Source of the DNA: Metapseudomonas sp043392685
GTDB taxonomy: Bacteria; Pseudomonadota; Gammaproteobacteria; Pseudomonadales; Pseudomonadaceae
Length of the DNA stretch: 64,000 bases
Strand: one strand, 5' to 3'
Assembly: GCA_043392685.1 (NCBI GenBank)
Contig: JBHZGM010000003.1
Numbering within the stretch: the first letter of the stretch is position 1; each line of letters opens with the position of its first letter. The notes under the pieces were generated by a model. It was not told where the DNA came from. It saw nothing but the letters and a program-made list of their open reading frames with translations, and searched no databases. The translations under genes and the position numbers were made by a program. This document shows positions 9,369-18,543 of the stretch, one piece after another.

Positions 9369-10238
9369 TCAGGACGGCTCCTCATCCGCCGGATAGCGGC
9401 TGGCATTGAGGCTTTCCTTGATCTTGCGCAGGTGCGGCTGGAAGTCGACGCCGCGGCGCAGGGTCATGCCGGTGGCGAGCACGTCGAGCACGGTGAGCTG
9501 GATGATGCGCGAGGTCATCGGCATGTAGATGTCGGTGTCTTCCGGCAGCGGGATGTCGAGGCTCAGGGTGCAGGCCTTGGCCAGCGGCGAGCCGGCGGCG
9601 GTGAGGCCGAGCACCGAGGCACCGTTCTGCCGCGCCAGGCGCGCCACCTCCACCAGTTCGCGGGTGCGGCCAGTGTAGGAAATGATCACGAAGAGATCGC
9701 CCGTGTGGGCCACCGACGCCAGCATCCGCTGCATCAGCACATCGGAATGGGCGGATACCGCGAGGTTGAAGCGGAAGAACTTGTGCTGGGCGTCCAGGGC
9801 CACCGAGGCCGAGGCGCCGAGCCCGAAGAAGTGGATTTGCCGGGCCTGGATCATCAGGTCCACGGCGCGGCTGATCAGTTGCGGGTCGAGGCTCTGCAGG
9901 GCGCTGTCCAGGGAGGCGATGGCGCTGCCGAAGATCTTCCGGGTGTAGGCCTCGGGGCCGTCGTCGGCGGCGACCGCCTGGCTCACGTAGGCGGCGCCGC
10001 TGGCCAGGCTCTGGGCCAGCTGCATCTTCAGTTCCGGGTAGCCGTTGACGCCGAAGGAGCGGCAGAAGCGGTTCACCGTCGGCTCGCTGACCTGCGCCGC
10101 CTGGGCCAGGGCCGCGATGCTGTAGCGGGTGGCCTGCTGCGGGTCGCGCAGGATGACTTCGGCGACCTTGCGCTCGGCCTTGTTGAGTTCGTCGAGGCGG
10201 TTCTGGATCTGCTCCAGCAGGTTGTGCACGCGGTCCAT
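9369..10238 (-). CDS. hexR: HexR, RpiR-family repressor of glucose catabolism
   Basis: A 289-residue regulator. The N-terminal RpiR helix-turn-helix (about 1-80, including AALAQAAQVSEPTVNRFCRSF) is followed by a SIS sugar-phosphate domain (about 115-260, with FFGLGASASVALDAQHKF). I start at MDRVHN, the conserved HexR N-terminus, which has AGGA upstream, rather than the longer frame. In Pseudomonas HexR is released from DNA by KDPG and represses zwf-pgl-eda, edd-glk and its own gene. It is divergent from zwf across a 173-bp control region that contains a strong operator. Confidence 0.94.
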   Translation of the reverse strand: MDRVHNLLEQIQNRLDELNKAERKVAEVILRDPQQATRYSIAALAQAAQVSEPTVNRFCRSFGVNGYPELKMQLAQSLASGAAYVSQAVAADDGPEAYTRKIFGSAIASLDSALQSLDPQLISRAVDLMIQARQIHFFGLGASASVALDAQHKFFRFNLAVSAHSDVLMQRMLASVAHTGDLFVIISYTGRTRELVEVARLARQNGASVLGLTAAGSPLAKACTLSLDIPLPEDTDIYMPMTSRIIQLTVLDVLATGMTLRRGVDFQPHLRKIKESLNASRYPADEEPS

Positions 10239-10322
10239 TGGGATTCCTGGGAAGGGGCCTGCAATCGGTGGCTTATCGTACTGAGCGTACTCAGGCTGGG
10301 CCACCGTAATCTCGTATGTCGG

Positions 10323-10348
10323 AAAATGTAGTTTTATTACTACATTTT
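10323..10348. promoter_or_regulatory. Probable HexR operator between hexR and zwf
   Basis: A near-perfect inverted repeat: AAAATGTAG (10323-10331), eight central bases TTTTATTA, and CTACATTTT (10340-10348). It fits the known HexR operator style, in which TGTA and TACA half sites surround an AT-rich centre, and it lies 64 bp upstream of the zwf start and 85 bp from the hexR start. One site could therefore control both genes. The binding itself is inferred. Confidence 0.82.
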
Positions 10349-10411
10349 GTCTTGCTGTAAGCGCTATCTGGGTGTATTCATAAGCTCATGTTTGAAAGAA
10401 GAACAAATATC

Positions 10412-11867
10412 ATGGCCTCGCAACCTGTCGAATCCTGCACCCTGGCCCTGTTTGGCGGCCTTGGTGACCTGGCGCTGCGCAAGCTGTTTCCCGCGCTCTA
10501 TCAACTGGACCGTGCCGGCCTGCTGGCCGCCGATACACGCATCCTCGCCCTGGGCCGCGAAAGCGGCGAGCCGGCCCGCCATATCGCGGTGATCGGCGAG
10601 CACCTGCGCCACTACGTGCCGGCGGGCGAGCTGGAGGAGGGCGCCGTGCAGCGCTTCCTGGCCCGGCTCGACTACCTCGCCATGGACTTCCTCGACGCCG
10701 AGGCCTACCCGGCCCTGGCCGACAAGCTGGGTCCGGTGGGCCGGCTGATCGCCTACTTCGCCACGCCCGCCGCCGTGTACGGCGCCATCTGCGAAGGCCT
10801 GGCCGCCACCGGGCTGGCCGGGCGCACCCGCGTGGTGCTGGAAAAACCCATCGGCCACGACCTGGAATCCTCCCGCGCGGTGAACGACGCGGTGGCGGCG
10901 CACTTCCCGGAGAACCGCACCTACCGGATCGACCACTACCTGGGCAAGGAAACGGTGCAGAACCTGATCGCCCTGCGCTTTGCCAACAGCCTGCTCGAGA
11001 CGCAGTGGAACCAGCACCACATCTCCCACGTGGAAATCACCGTGGCCGAGCAGGTGGGCATCGAGGGCCGCTGGGGCTATTTCGACCAGGCCGGCCAGCT
11101 GCGCGACATGATCCAGAACCACCTGCTGCAACTGCTCTGCCTGATCGCCATGGACCCGCCCAGCGACCTCTCCGCCGACAGCATCCGCGACGAAAAGGTG
11201 AAAGTGCTGAAAGCCCTGGCGCCCATCACTGCGGAACAGCTCGGGCAGCAGGTGGTGCGCGGCCAGTACGTGGCCGGCAACATCCTCGGCAAGACGGTGC
11301 CCGGCTACCTGGAGGAAGAACACGCCAATACCCACAGCGACACCGAGACCTTCGTCGCCCTGCGTGCGGAAATCCGCAACTGGCGCTGGTCGGGCGTGCC
11401 CTTCTACCTGCGTACCGGCAAGCGCATGCCGCAGAAGCTTTCGCAGATCGTCATACACTTCAAGGAACCGCCGCACTACATCTTCGCCCCCGAGCAGCGG
11501 CCGCTGATCAGCAATCGCCTGGTCATCCGCCTGCAGCCGGACGAAGGCATTTCCCTGCAGGTGATGACCAAGGAGCAGGGCCTGGACAAGGACATGCAGC
11601 TGCGCAGCGACCCGCTGCAGTTGAGTTTCTCCAACACCTATCGCAGTGCGCGGATTCCGGACGCCTACGAGCGTCTGCTGCTGGAGGTGATGAAGGGCAA
11701 GCAGAACCTCTTCGTGCGCAAGGACGAAATCGAATACGCCTGGAGGTGGTGCGACCAGTTGATCGCCGGGTGGCGGCAGCAGGGCGACGCGCCCAGGCCC
11801 TACGCGGCGGGAACCTGGGGGCCGACGGCCTCCATCGCATTGATCACCCGTGATGGTAGGAGCTGGT

Positions 11868-11881
<14 letters not shown>
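10412..11881 (+). CDS. zwf: Glucose-6-phosphate 1-dehydrogenase
   Basis: A 489-residue enzyme oxidising glucose 6-phosphate to 6-phosphogluconolactone with NAD(P). The dinucleotide-binding GGLGDLALRKL lies at about 13-23, and the active-site motif RIDHYLGKE at about 172-180 carries the catalytic His and Lys. The start at 10412 gives the normal length for pseudomonad Zwf; the in-frame ATG at 10388 adds eight residues and has no better ribosome site. Its 3' end overlaps pgl by 14 bp, so the zwf-pgl-eda operon is coupled. Confidence 0.95.
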
Positions 11882-12581
<700 letters not shown>

Positions 12582-12597
12582 GCCCGAAGGAACGCCC

Positions 12598-13284
12598 ATG
12601 ACCATCCCATCCAATCGGGCCACCAGCCGCGAAGCCGTGCCGAGCATGGCCGACAAGGCAGCCCTGATCGACATTCTCTGCGGTGCGGCACGCATCCTTC
12701 CGGTGATCACTATCGAGCGCGAGCAGGACGCCCTGCCGCTGGCCGATGCCCTGGCCGCCGGTGGCCTGCGCACCCTGGAAGTCACCCTGCGCTCCGAGCA
12801 TGGCCTGTCCGCGATCCGCATCCTGCGTGAGCAGCGCCCGGAGCTGTGCGTCGGTGCCGGCACCGTGCTCGACGAGTGGATGCTCGCCGAGGCCGAGGCC
12901 GCCGGTTCGCAATTCATCGTCACCCCCGGCTGCACCGCCGAACTGCTGCGTGCCGGTGTCTACAGCCCGTTGCCGGTGCTGCCGGGTATCAGCAGCGCCT
13001 CGGAAATCATGCTCGGTTACGCCCTGGGCTATCGCCGCTTCAAGCTCTTTCCGGCGGAAGTCTGCGGCGGCATCAAGGCCCTCAAGGCCTTCGGCGGTCC
13101 CTTCCCGGGCATCCGCTTCTGCCCGACCGGCGGGGTCAATCCCGACAACCTGCGCGACTACATGGCCCTGCCCAACGTGATGTGCGTGGGCGGCACCTGG
13201 ATGATGAACAAGGAATGGATCCGCAGCGGCGACTGGCAGCGCATCCAGGAAACCACGGCCCAGGCGCTAGAGTTGCTGGGCTGA
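12598..13284 (+). CDS. eda: KDPG aldolase (2-dehydro-3-deoxyphosphogluconate aldolase)
   Basis: A 228-residue class I aldolase that splits KDPG to pyruvate and glyceraldehyde 3-phosphate, completing the Entner-Doudoroff route. The Schiff-base lysine lies in FKLFPAEVCGG, the catalytic Glu in TLEVTLRSE, and the phosphate loop in FCPTGGVNPDN. AAGGA precedes the ATG. A 25-residue N-terminal extension before the barrel is usual for pseudomonads. It is the last gene of zwf-pgl-eda. Confidence 0.95.
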   Translation: MTIPSNRATSREAVPSMADKAALIDILCGAARILPVITIEREQDALPLADALAAGGLRTLEVTLRSEHGLSAIRILREQRPELCVGAGTVLDEWMLAEAEAAGSQFIVTPGCTAELLRAGVYSPLPVLPGISSASEIMLGYALGYRRFKLFPAEVCGGIKALKAFGGPFPGIRFCPTGGVNPDNLRDYMALPNVMCVGGTWMMNKEWIRSGDWQRIQETTAQALELLG

Positions 13285-13310
13285 GGCCAGGCAGAGAGCG
13301 TTCTGCTTTT

Positions 13311-13407
13311 TGTGGGGGCGATTTCAATCGCTATGCAGGCCACAGGCCTGCCTATCAAACCACCCTGGGGCACTGCGTGCCCCATTGCGAATGAATTCGC
13401 CCCCACA
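13311..13407. repeat. TGTGGGGGCGAATTC-type dispersed repeat, copy 1
   Basis: About 97 bp flanked by TGTGGGGGCGATTTCAATCG and the mirrored GCGAATGAATTCGCCCCCAC, with an inner GGGGCACTGCGTGCCCC hairpin. It belongs to a family with further full or half copies at 15301, 19695, 31394, 36165, 47991, 48071, 48216, 59313 and 62240. The rest of the eda-gapN gap (about 150 bp) must hold the gapN promoter; no HexR-like palindrome is visible there. Confidence 0.85.
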
Positions 13408-13560
13408 GGTTTTTCGTACCCCCCAGTCACCTCCTAACCCATTTCCATATCGCACCCGGTTGCGACCGAATTCCGCCAAACAGTTTGCTGAAACGTTTTA
13501 TCAGGCAATGAAACCCCATAAGAACCGACTTCCAGTGGTCCCGATCCTGAGGAAAGTGCA

Positions 13561-15183
13561 ATGACCAACAACAACCTCCAAGCCCTGTTCCCCACTGCCG
13601 GCCAGATTCCCGAGCGTTACCGCCCCGGCGCGCCCATCGAGCAGCGCGAGTACCTGGTCAACGGTGAGCTGCTGAGTTGGCAGGGGCCGATGGCGGCGGT
13701 GCGCAGCCCGGTGTTCCTGGCGGGCGAGCAGGGTGATGAGCAGGTGGTGCTGGGCAGCACGCCGCTGCTAGATGCCGATGCCGCGCTGGCGGCGCTGGAC
13801 GCCGCCGTCGCCGCCTACGACCACGGGCAGGGTGCCTGGCCGACCATGCGTGTGGCCGAGCGCATCCAGCATGTGGAGAAGTTCCTCGCCCGCATGCGCG
13901 AACAGCGCGAGGCGGTGGTCAGGCTGCTGATGTGGGAGATCGGCAAGAACCTCAAGGATTCCGAGAAGGAGTTCGACCGCACCTGCGACTACATCGTCGA
14001 CACCATCGAAGCGCTCAAGGAACTGGACCGCCGCTCCAGCCGCTTCGAGCTGGAGCAGGGCACCCTCGGCCAGATCCGCCGCGTGCCGCTGGGGGTGGCG
14101 CTGTGCATGGGGCCCTACAACTACCCGTTGAATGAAACCTTCACCACCCTGATCCCGGCGCTGATCATGGGCAACACCGTGGTGTTCAAGCCGGCCAAGT
14201 TCGGCGTGCTGCTGATCCGCCCGCTGTTGGAAGCCTTCCGCGACAGCTTCCCGGCCGGCGTCATCAACGTCATCTACGGCCGTGGCCGCGAGACCGTCAG
14301 CGCCATCATGGCCAGCGGCAAGGTGGATGTGTTCGCCTTCATAGGCACCCACTCCGGCGCCGCCGAGCTGAAGAAACTGCACCCGCGCCCGCACCGCCTG
14401 CGCGCGGCGTTGGGCCTGGACGCGAAGAACCCCGGCATCGTCCTGCCCAGGGTGGACCTGGACAACGCCGTCAATGAAGCCATCACCGGCGCCCTGTCGT
14501 TCAACGGCCAGCGCTGCACGGCGCTGAAGATCCTCTTCGTCCACGAGGATGTGCTCGAACCCTTCCTCGACAAGTTCTGCACCAGGCTGGCCAGCCTCAA
14601 GCCCGGCATGCCCTGGGAAGACGGCGTGGCCCTGACGCCGCTGCCCGAACCGGGCAAGGTCGACTACCTCAATGCCTTGCTGGAGGACGCCGTGGCCAAG
14701 GGCGCCAGGGTGGTCAACCCGGGCGGCGGCAGCCACCGGCAGAGCTTCTTCTATCCCGCTGTTTTGAGCCCGGTGAGCCCGGACATGCGCCTCTACCATG
14801 AGGAACAGTTCGGTCCGCTGATCCCGGTGGTGCCCTATCGCGAGCTGGAAGAGGTGATCGACTACGTGCTGCATTCGGACTACGGCCAGCAGCTCAGCCT
14901 GTTCGGCAACGACCCGGCGCAGATCGGCCGCCTGGTGGATGCCTTCGCCAACCAGGTGGGCCGCATCAACATCAACGCCCAGTGCCAGCGCGGCCCGGAC
15001 ACCTTCCCCTTCAACGGCCGCAAGAACTCGGCTGAAGGCACGCTATCGGTGCATGACGCCCTGCGGGTGTTCTCCATCCGCACCCTGGTGGCGACGAAAT
15101 TCCAGGAAGACAACAAGGCGCTGGTCAGCGAGATCATCCGCAACCGCGAATCGAACTTCCTGACCACCGATTACATTTTCTGA
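13561..15183 (+). CDS. gapN: NADP-dependent glyceraldehyde-3-phosphate dehydrogenase
   Basis: A 540-residue aldehyde-dehydrogenase-superfamily enzyme, longer than most ALDHs, matching the pseudomonad GapN group. It oxidises glyceraldehyde 3-phosphate straight to 3-phosphoglycerate, giving NADPH without ATP. Catalytic Cys is about residue 319 in SFNGQRCTALK. The cofactor segment reads GNTVVFKPAKFG, and PYNYPLNET is the Asn region of the active site. GAGGAAAG precedes the ATG. It draws on the triose made by Eda just upstream but stands in its own transcription unit. Function is by family. Confidence 0.88.
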   Translation: MTNNNLQALFPTAGQIPERYRPGAPIEQREYLVNGELLSWQGPMAAVRSPVFLAGEQGDEQVVLGSTPLLDADAALAALDAAVAAYDHGQGAWPTMRVAERIQHVEKFLARMREQREAVVRLLMWEIGKNLKDSEKEFDRTCDYIVDTIEALKELDRRSSRFELEQGTLGQIRRVPLGVALCMGPYNYPLNETFTTLIPALIMGNTVVFKPAKFGVLLIRPLLEAFRDSFPAGVINVIYGRGRETVSAIMASGKVDVFAFIGTHSGAAELKKLHPRPHRLRAALGLDAKNPGIVLPRVDLDNAVNEAITGALSFNGQRCTALKILFVHEDVLEPFLDKFCTRLASLKPGMPWEDGVALTPLPEPGKVDYLNALLEDAVAKGARVVNPGGGSHRQSFFYPAVLSPVSPDMRLYHEEQFGPLIPVVPYRELEEVIDYVLHSDYGQQLSLFGNDPAQIGRLVDAFANQVGRININAQCQRGPDTFPFNGRKNSAEGTLSVHDALRVFSIRTLVATKFQEDNKALVSEIIRNRESNFLTTDYIF

Positions 15184-15300
15184 GGTTTTCGGCAGAGGGC
15201 GATTGGAAAAGGACTTGCCCGGGAGGGCGAAACCAGAAACCTCCGCAGAACTCGGTAATCAGCCGGGCTCAGCGGTTCCAGCAACACTTAACGCCGACAT

Positions 15301-15322
15301 AGCGAATGAATTCGCCCCCACA
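15301..15322. repeat. TGTGGGGGCGAATTC-type repeat, half copy
   Basis: Only the right arm (GCGAATGAATTCGCCCCCAC) is present, between the convergent gapN and iacR genes. The remaining bases of this 160-bp gap show no terminator with a T-tract. Confidence 0.75.
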
Positions 15323-15343
15323 GGAAAAACACCGCTGGAGGAA

Positions 15344-15820
15344 TCAATCCTCCGGCAGGTTGGCGTAGATCTTTTCCAGGGTGCCGTTGAGCTTGGCGAT
15401 CTGGGCTTCGGTGAGGCCCTTGAAGCTGTTGGTGAAGATGTGCGCGGTGTTCATCTGGATCTCTTCCACCATGCGCCGCCCCTTGTCGGTGATGGTCACC
15501 TGGGTCACCCGGCCATCGTTGCTGCAGGGGGCGGTGTCCACCAGGCCGTCGTCCTTCATGCGGTAGACGATCTTGGTGACGGTGGAGAGCTTGGCGATGG
15601 CGTGCTCGGAGATTTCCGAGATGCTCGACTGGCCGTTTTCCTTGAGGATGAAGAGGATGCGCCAGCGCGGAATGTCCAGGTCGATCTTCTTCAGGGTCTT
15701 TTCCATGGCCATGTTGTAGCGGCCATAGACGCGGGCGATCCAGTAGAAGGGGAATTCCTCCTTCTTGAAGTCGTCGCTGGCGGGGTTGTAACGGTTGAGG
15801 CGCTTCTTCGGGGTGCTCAT
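15344..15820 (-). CDS. iacR: MarR-family regulator, probable IacR
   Basis: A 158-residue winged-helix regulator. The DNA-binding core is seen in RWRILFILKENGQSSISEISEHAIAKLSTVTKIVYRMKDDGLV and the wing in SNDGRVTQVTITDKG. The start MSTPKK gives a normal MarR length. It is the last gene of the leftward transporter operon, opposite the iac catabolic operon. IacR of P. putida 1290 is a MarR repressor relieved by indole-3-acetate; by context this is its counterpart. No ligand residues can be named from sequence alone. Confidence 0.8.
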   Translation of the reverse strand: MSTPKKRLNRYNPASDDFKKEEFPFYWIARVYGRYNMAMEKTLKKIDLDIPRWRILFILKENGQSSISEISEHAIAKLSTVTKIVYRMKDDGLVDTAPCSNDGRVTQVTITDKGRRMVEEIQMNTAHIFTNSFKGLTEAQIAKLNGTLEKIYANLPED

Positions 15821-15952
15821 TGCGAGTGGGGCAAGGTTACGGCTGACAGGGGGAGAGTTATAGGGGGTTGCGCGTGGGCTGTCGACAGCCACATTGCACA
15901 ACCTTGACCCCGATCAGGACCTGCCGGCTGCCGCGAGGGCAGCCGGCGTGCG

Positions 15953-16744
15953 TCAGCCCGCGAGCATCTCCTGGTGCTTGCTGGCCAGGCCCAGGTAGGC
16001 CTCGATCACGCGCGGGTCGTCGGCCAGCCGGGCGGCGGGGCCCTGCATGGCGATCCGCCCGGTCTCCAGCACGTAGGCGTAGTCGGCCACGCGCAGGGCG
16101 GCGCGGGCGTTCTGTTCCACCAGCAGGATGGAAACCCCCTGCTGGCGCAGGCTGGCGATGATGCGGAAGATCTCGCGGGTGATCAGCGGCGCCAGGCCCA
16201 GGCTGGGTTCGTCCAGCATCAGCAGCCTGGGCCTGGCCATCAGCGCCCGGCCCACGGCGAGCATCTGCCGCTCGCCGCCGGAAAGGGTGGCGGCGAGCTG
16301 GTCGCGGCGCTCCCACAGGCGCGGGAACAGGTCGTAGACCTCCTTCAGGGTTTCGCCGTGGTCGCGCCTGCCGCTGCGGTGGCGCTGGAAGGCGCCCAGC
16401 AGCAGGTTGTCGGCCACCGTCATGCTGCCGAACAGCTCGCGCTTTTCCGGCACCAGGCCAAGCCCGTTCGACACCATCACCTCCACTTCCGGGACCGCCT
16501 CCAGGCTGCCGTCGAAGGCCACCCGGCCACGGGAACCGAGCACGCCCATGATGGCGGAGAGCAGGGTGGTCTTGCCGGCGCCGTTGGGGCCGATCACGGT
16601 GACGATCTGGCCCTGGCCGACGCTCAGGCTGGCGTTGCTCAGGGCCTCCACCTTGCCGTAGGCGACACACAGGTCGCTGACTTCCAGCAGCGGGTTGGCG
16701 ACGCGGTTTTCCGGCTGTTTCAGGTCTTGCATCGGCATGTTCAT
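15953..16744 (-). CDS. LIV-type ABC transporter ATPase (LivF-like), iac-linked
   Basis: A 263-residue ABC ATPase of the branched-chain-amino-acid class. Walker A is GPNGAGKTT, the signature is LSGGERQMLAVGRAL, Walker B is RLLMLDEPSLGLAP, and the switch His is replaced by Gln-Asn (LLVEQNARAAL), normal for LivF. I start at the ATG at 16744, with GGAGG upstream and TGATG overlap with the preceding gene; GTG 16747 and ATG 16738 are alternatives. It pairs with the ATPase fused to the LivM permease. The substrate is probably indole-3-acetate or a related aromatic acid, inferred from context only. Confidence 0.9.
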   Translation of the reverse strand: MNMPMQDLKQPENRVANPLLEVSDLCVAYGKVEALSNASLSVGQGQIVTVIGPNGAGKTTLLSAIMGVLGSRGRVAFDGSLEAVPEVEVMVSNGLGLVPEKRELFGSMTVADNLLLGAFQRHRSGRRDHGETLKEVYDLFPRLWERRDQLAATLSGGERQMLAVGRALMARPRLLMLDEPSLGLAPLITREIFRIIASLRQQGVSILLVEQNARAALRVADYAYVLETGRIAMQGPAARLADDPRVIEAYLGLASKHQEMLAG

Positions 16745-18543
16745 CACTCAGCACCTCCGAGATAGGCTTCCAGCACCGCCGGGTCTTTCTGTACGTCGGC
16801 TGGCAGCCCATGGGCGATGCGCTGGCCGAATTCCATCACCACCACGCGGTCCACCAGGCCCATGACGAAGTCCATGTCGTGCTCCACCAGGAGGATCGCC
16901 ATGCCTTCGCTGCGCAGGCGGCTGAGGAGCAGCCCCAGGGCTTCCTTCTCCTTGTGGCGCAGACCGGCGGCCGGCTCGTCGAGCAGCAGCAGGCAGGGGT
17001 TGGCGCACAGGGCGCGGGCGATTTCGAGGATGCGCTGCTGACCCAGGGCCAGGCTGCCGGCTTCCACGTGCAGGTAGTCGCTCAGGCCGACGCGCTCCAG
17101 CTGGCGGCGGGCTTCGGCGAGCAGTTCGGCCTCTTCGCGTCGGTCCAGGCGCAGGGCGGCGGATAGCACGCCCTTGTGGCCACGCAGGTGCGCGCCGATG
17201 GCGACGTTCTCCAGCACGCTCATTTCCGGCAGCAGCTTCACGTGCTGGAAGGTGCGGCTCATGCCCATGCGCGCGATGTCGCGGGAGGGGATGCCGTTGA
17301 TGCGCCGGCCACGGAACAGCACCTCGCCCGAGGTGGGAGTGTCCACCCCCGAGAGCTGGTTGAACAGGGTGCTCTTGCCCGCGCCGTTGGGGCCGATCAG
17401 GGCGAGGATTTCTCCGGCGCGGACGTCCAGGTTCATTTCGTTGTTGGCCACCAGGCCGCCGAAGCGACGGGTCAGGTTGCGGGCTTCCAGCAGCACTTCG
17501 CCGGCCGGCGGCAGCTCGCGGCGCGGCAGTTCGGCGGCGGCATCCACAGCCTTGAACGACGGGCGCGGTTTCCAGGCATCCGGCACCAGGCGCAGCAGCA
17601 GCGGCCACAGGCCGCCCGGCGCGCGCTGCATCAGCAGCACGATGGCGATGCCGAAAACGATCACTTCATAGTTGCCGGTGCTGCCCAGCAGTTGCGCAAG
17701 CAGGTCCTGCAGCCACTGCTTGAGCATGGTCAGCACACCGGCGCCGAGCAGCGCGCCCCAGACACTGGCCACGCCGCCGATCAGCGCCATGAACAGGTAG
17801 TCGATGCCCATGTGCAGGCCGAAGGGGGTGGGGTTCACGAAGCGCTGGGTGTGGGCGTAGAGCCAGCCGGAGATGGCGGCGAACAGGGCGGAGATGAGGA
17901 AGATCACCAGCTTGGCGCGGAAGGTGTTCACGCCCATGGATTCGGCCATCAGCTGGCCGCCCTTGAGGGCGCGGATGGCGCGGCCTAAGCGGGAGTCGAG
18001 GAGGTTCCGGGTGATCAGCATGGCGCACAGCAAAACCGCCCAGATCAGGTAGTAGATTTCCTCGCCCTTGTTCAGCTCCCAGCCCGCCAGGGAGATGGAC
18101 GGCAGGCCGCTGACCCCGGTGTGGCCGCCGAGGGATTCGACGGTGCCGAACAGGTAATAGAGCGACAGGCCCCAGGCGATGGTGCCGAGCGGCAGATAAT
18201 GGCCGGAAAGCTTCAGGGTCAGGGCGCCCAGTAGCAGGGCCACCGCGCCGGTGAGAATCAGGCCCACCAGCAGCGTCAGCCAGGGCGAGGCGCTGGCCCA
18301 GGCCAGCCAGCCAGGCAGGTCTTGCACCGTGGTCAGGTAGGCGCTGGTGTAGGCACCCAGGCCGACGAACGCGGCCTGGCCGAAGCTGGTCATGCCGCCG
18401 ACGCCGGTCAGCAGCACCAGGCCGAGCACCACCAGGGTGTAGAGGCCGATGTAGTTGAGCAGGGTGACGTAGTAGGGCGGCAGCACCAGCGGCGCCACGC
18501 CGAGCACGGCCACCAGGGCGAGGATCAGGTAACGCGGTTTCAT
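16744..18543 (-). CDS. Fused LivM permease and LivG ATPase, iac-linked
   Basis: A single 599-residue frame joining two subunits that are usually separate. Residues 1 to about 315 form a LivM permease with eight to ten helices and the loop ESMGVNTFRAKLVIFLISA. A linker of about 30 residues follows. From about 345 a LivG ATPase has Walker A GPNGAGKST, signature SLALGQQRILEIARAL, Walker B LLLLDEPAAGL and switch VEHDMDFVMG. There is no internal stop or frameshift. It overlaps livH by ATGA and ends at the livF start. Such fusions are known in other proteobacteria. Confidence 0.9.
   Translation of the reverse strand: MKPRYLILALVAVLGVAPLVLPPYYVTLLNYIGLYTLVVLGLVLLTGVGGMTSFGQAAFVGLGAYTSAYLTTVQDLPGWLAWASASPWLTLLVGLILTGAVALLLGALTLKLSGHYLPLGTIAWGLSLYYLFGTVESLGGHTGVSGLPSISLAGWELNKGEEIYYLIWAVLLCAMLITRNLLDSRLGRAIRALKGGQLMAESMGVNTFRAKLVIFLISALFAAISGWLYAHTQRFVNPTPFGLHMGIDYLFMALIGGVASVWGALLGAGVLTMLKQWLQDLLAQLLGSTGNYEVIVFGIAIVLLMQRAPGGLWPLLLRLVPDAWKPRPSFKAVDAAAELPRRELPPAGEVLLEARNLTRRFGGLVANNEMNLDVRAGEILALIGPNGAGKSTLFNQLSGVDTPTSGEVLFRGRRINGIPSRDIARMGMSRTFQHVKLLPEMSVLENVAIGAHLRGHKGVLSAALRLDRREEAELLAEARRQLERVGLSDYLHVEAGSLALGQQRILEIARALCANPCLLLLDEPAAGLRHKEKEALGLLLSRLRSEGMAILLVEHDMDFVMGLVDRVVVMEFGQRIAHGLPADVQKDPAVLEAYLGGAE

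Noticed and set aside
13408..13560. HexR site before gapN
   Set aside because: No TGTAG / CTACA pair or similar palindrome is present in this stretch.
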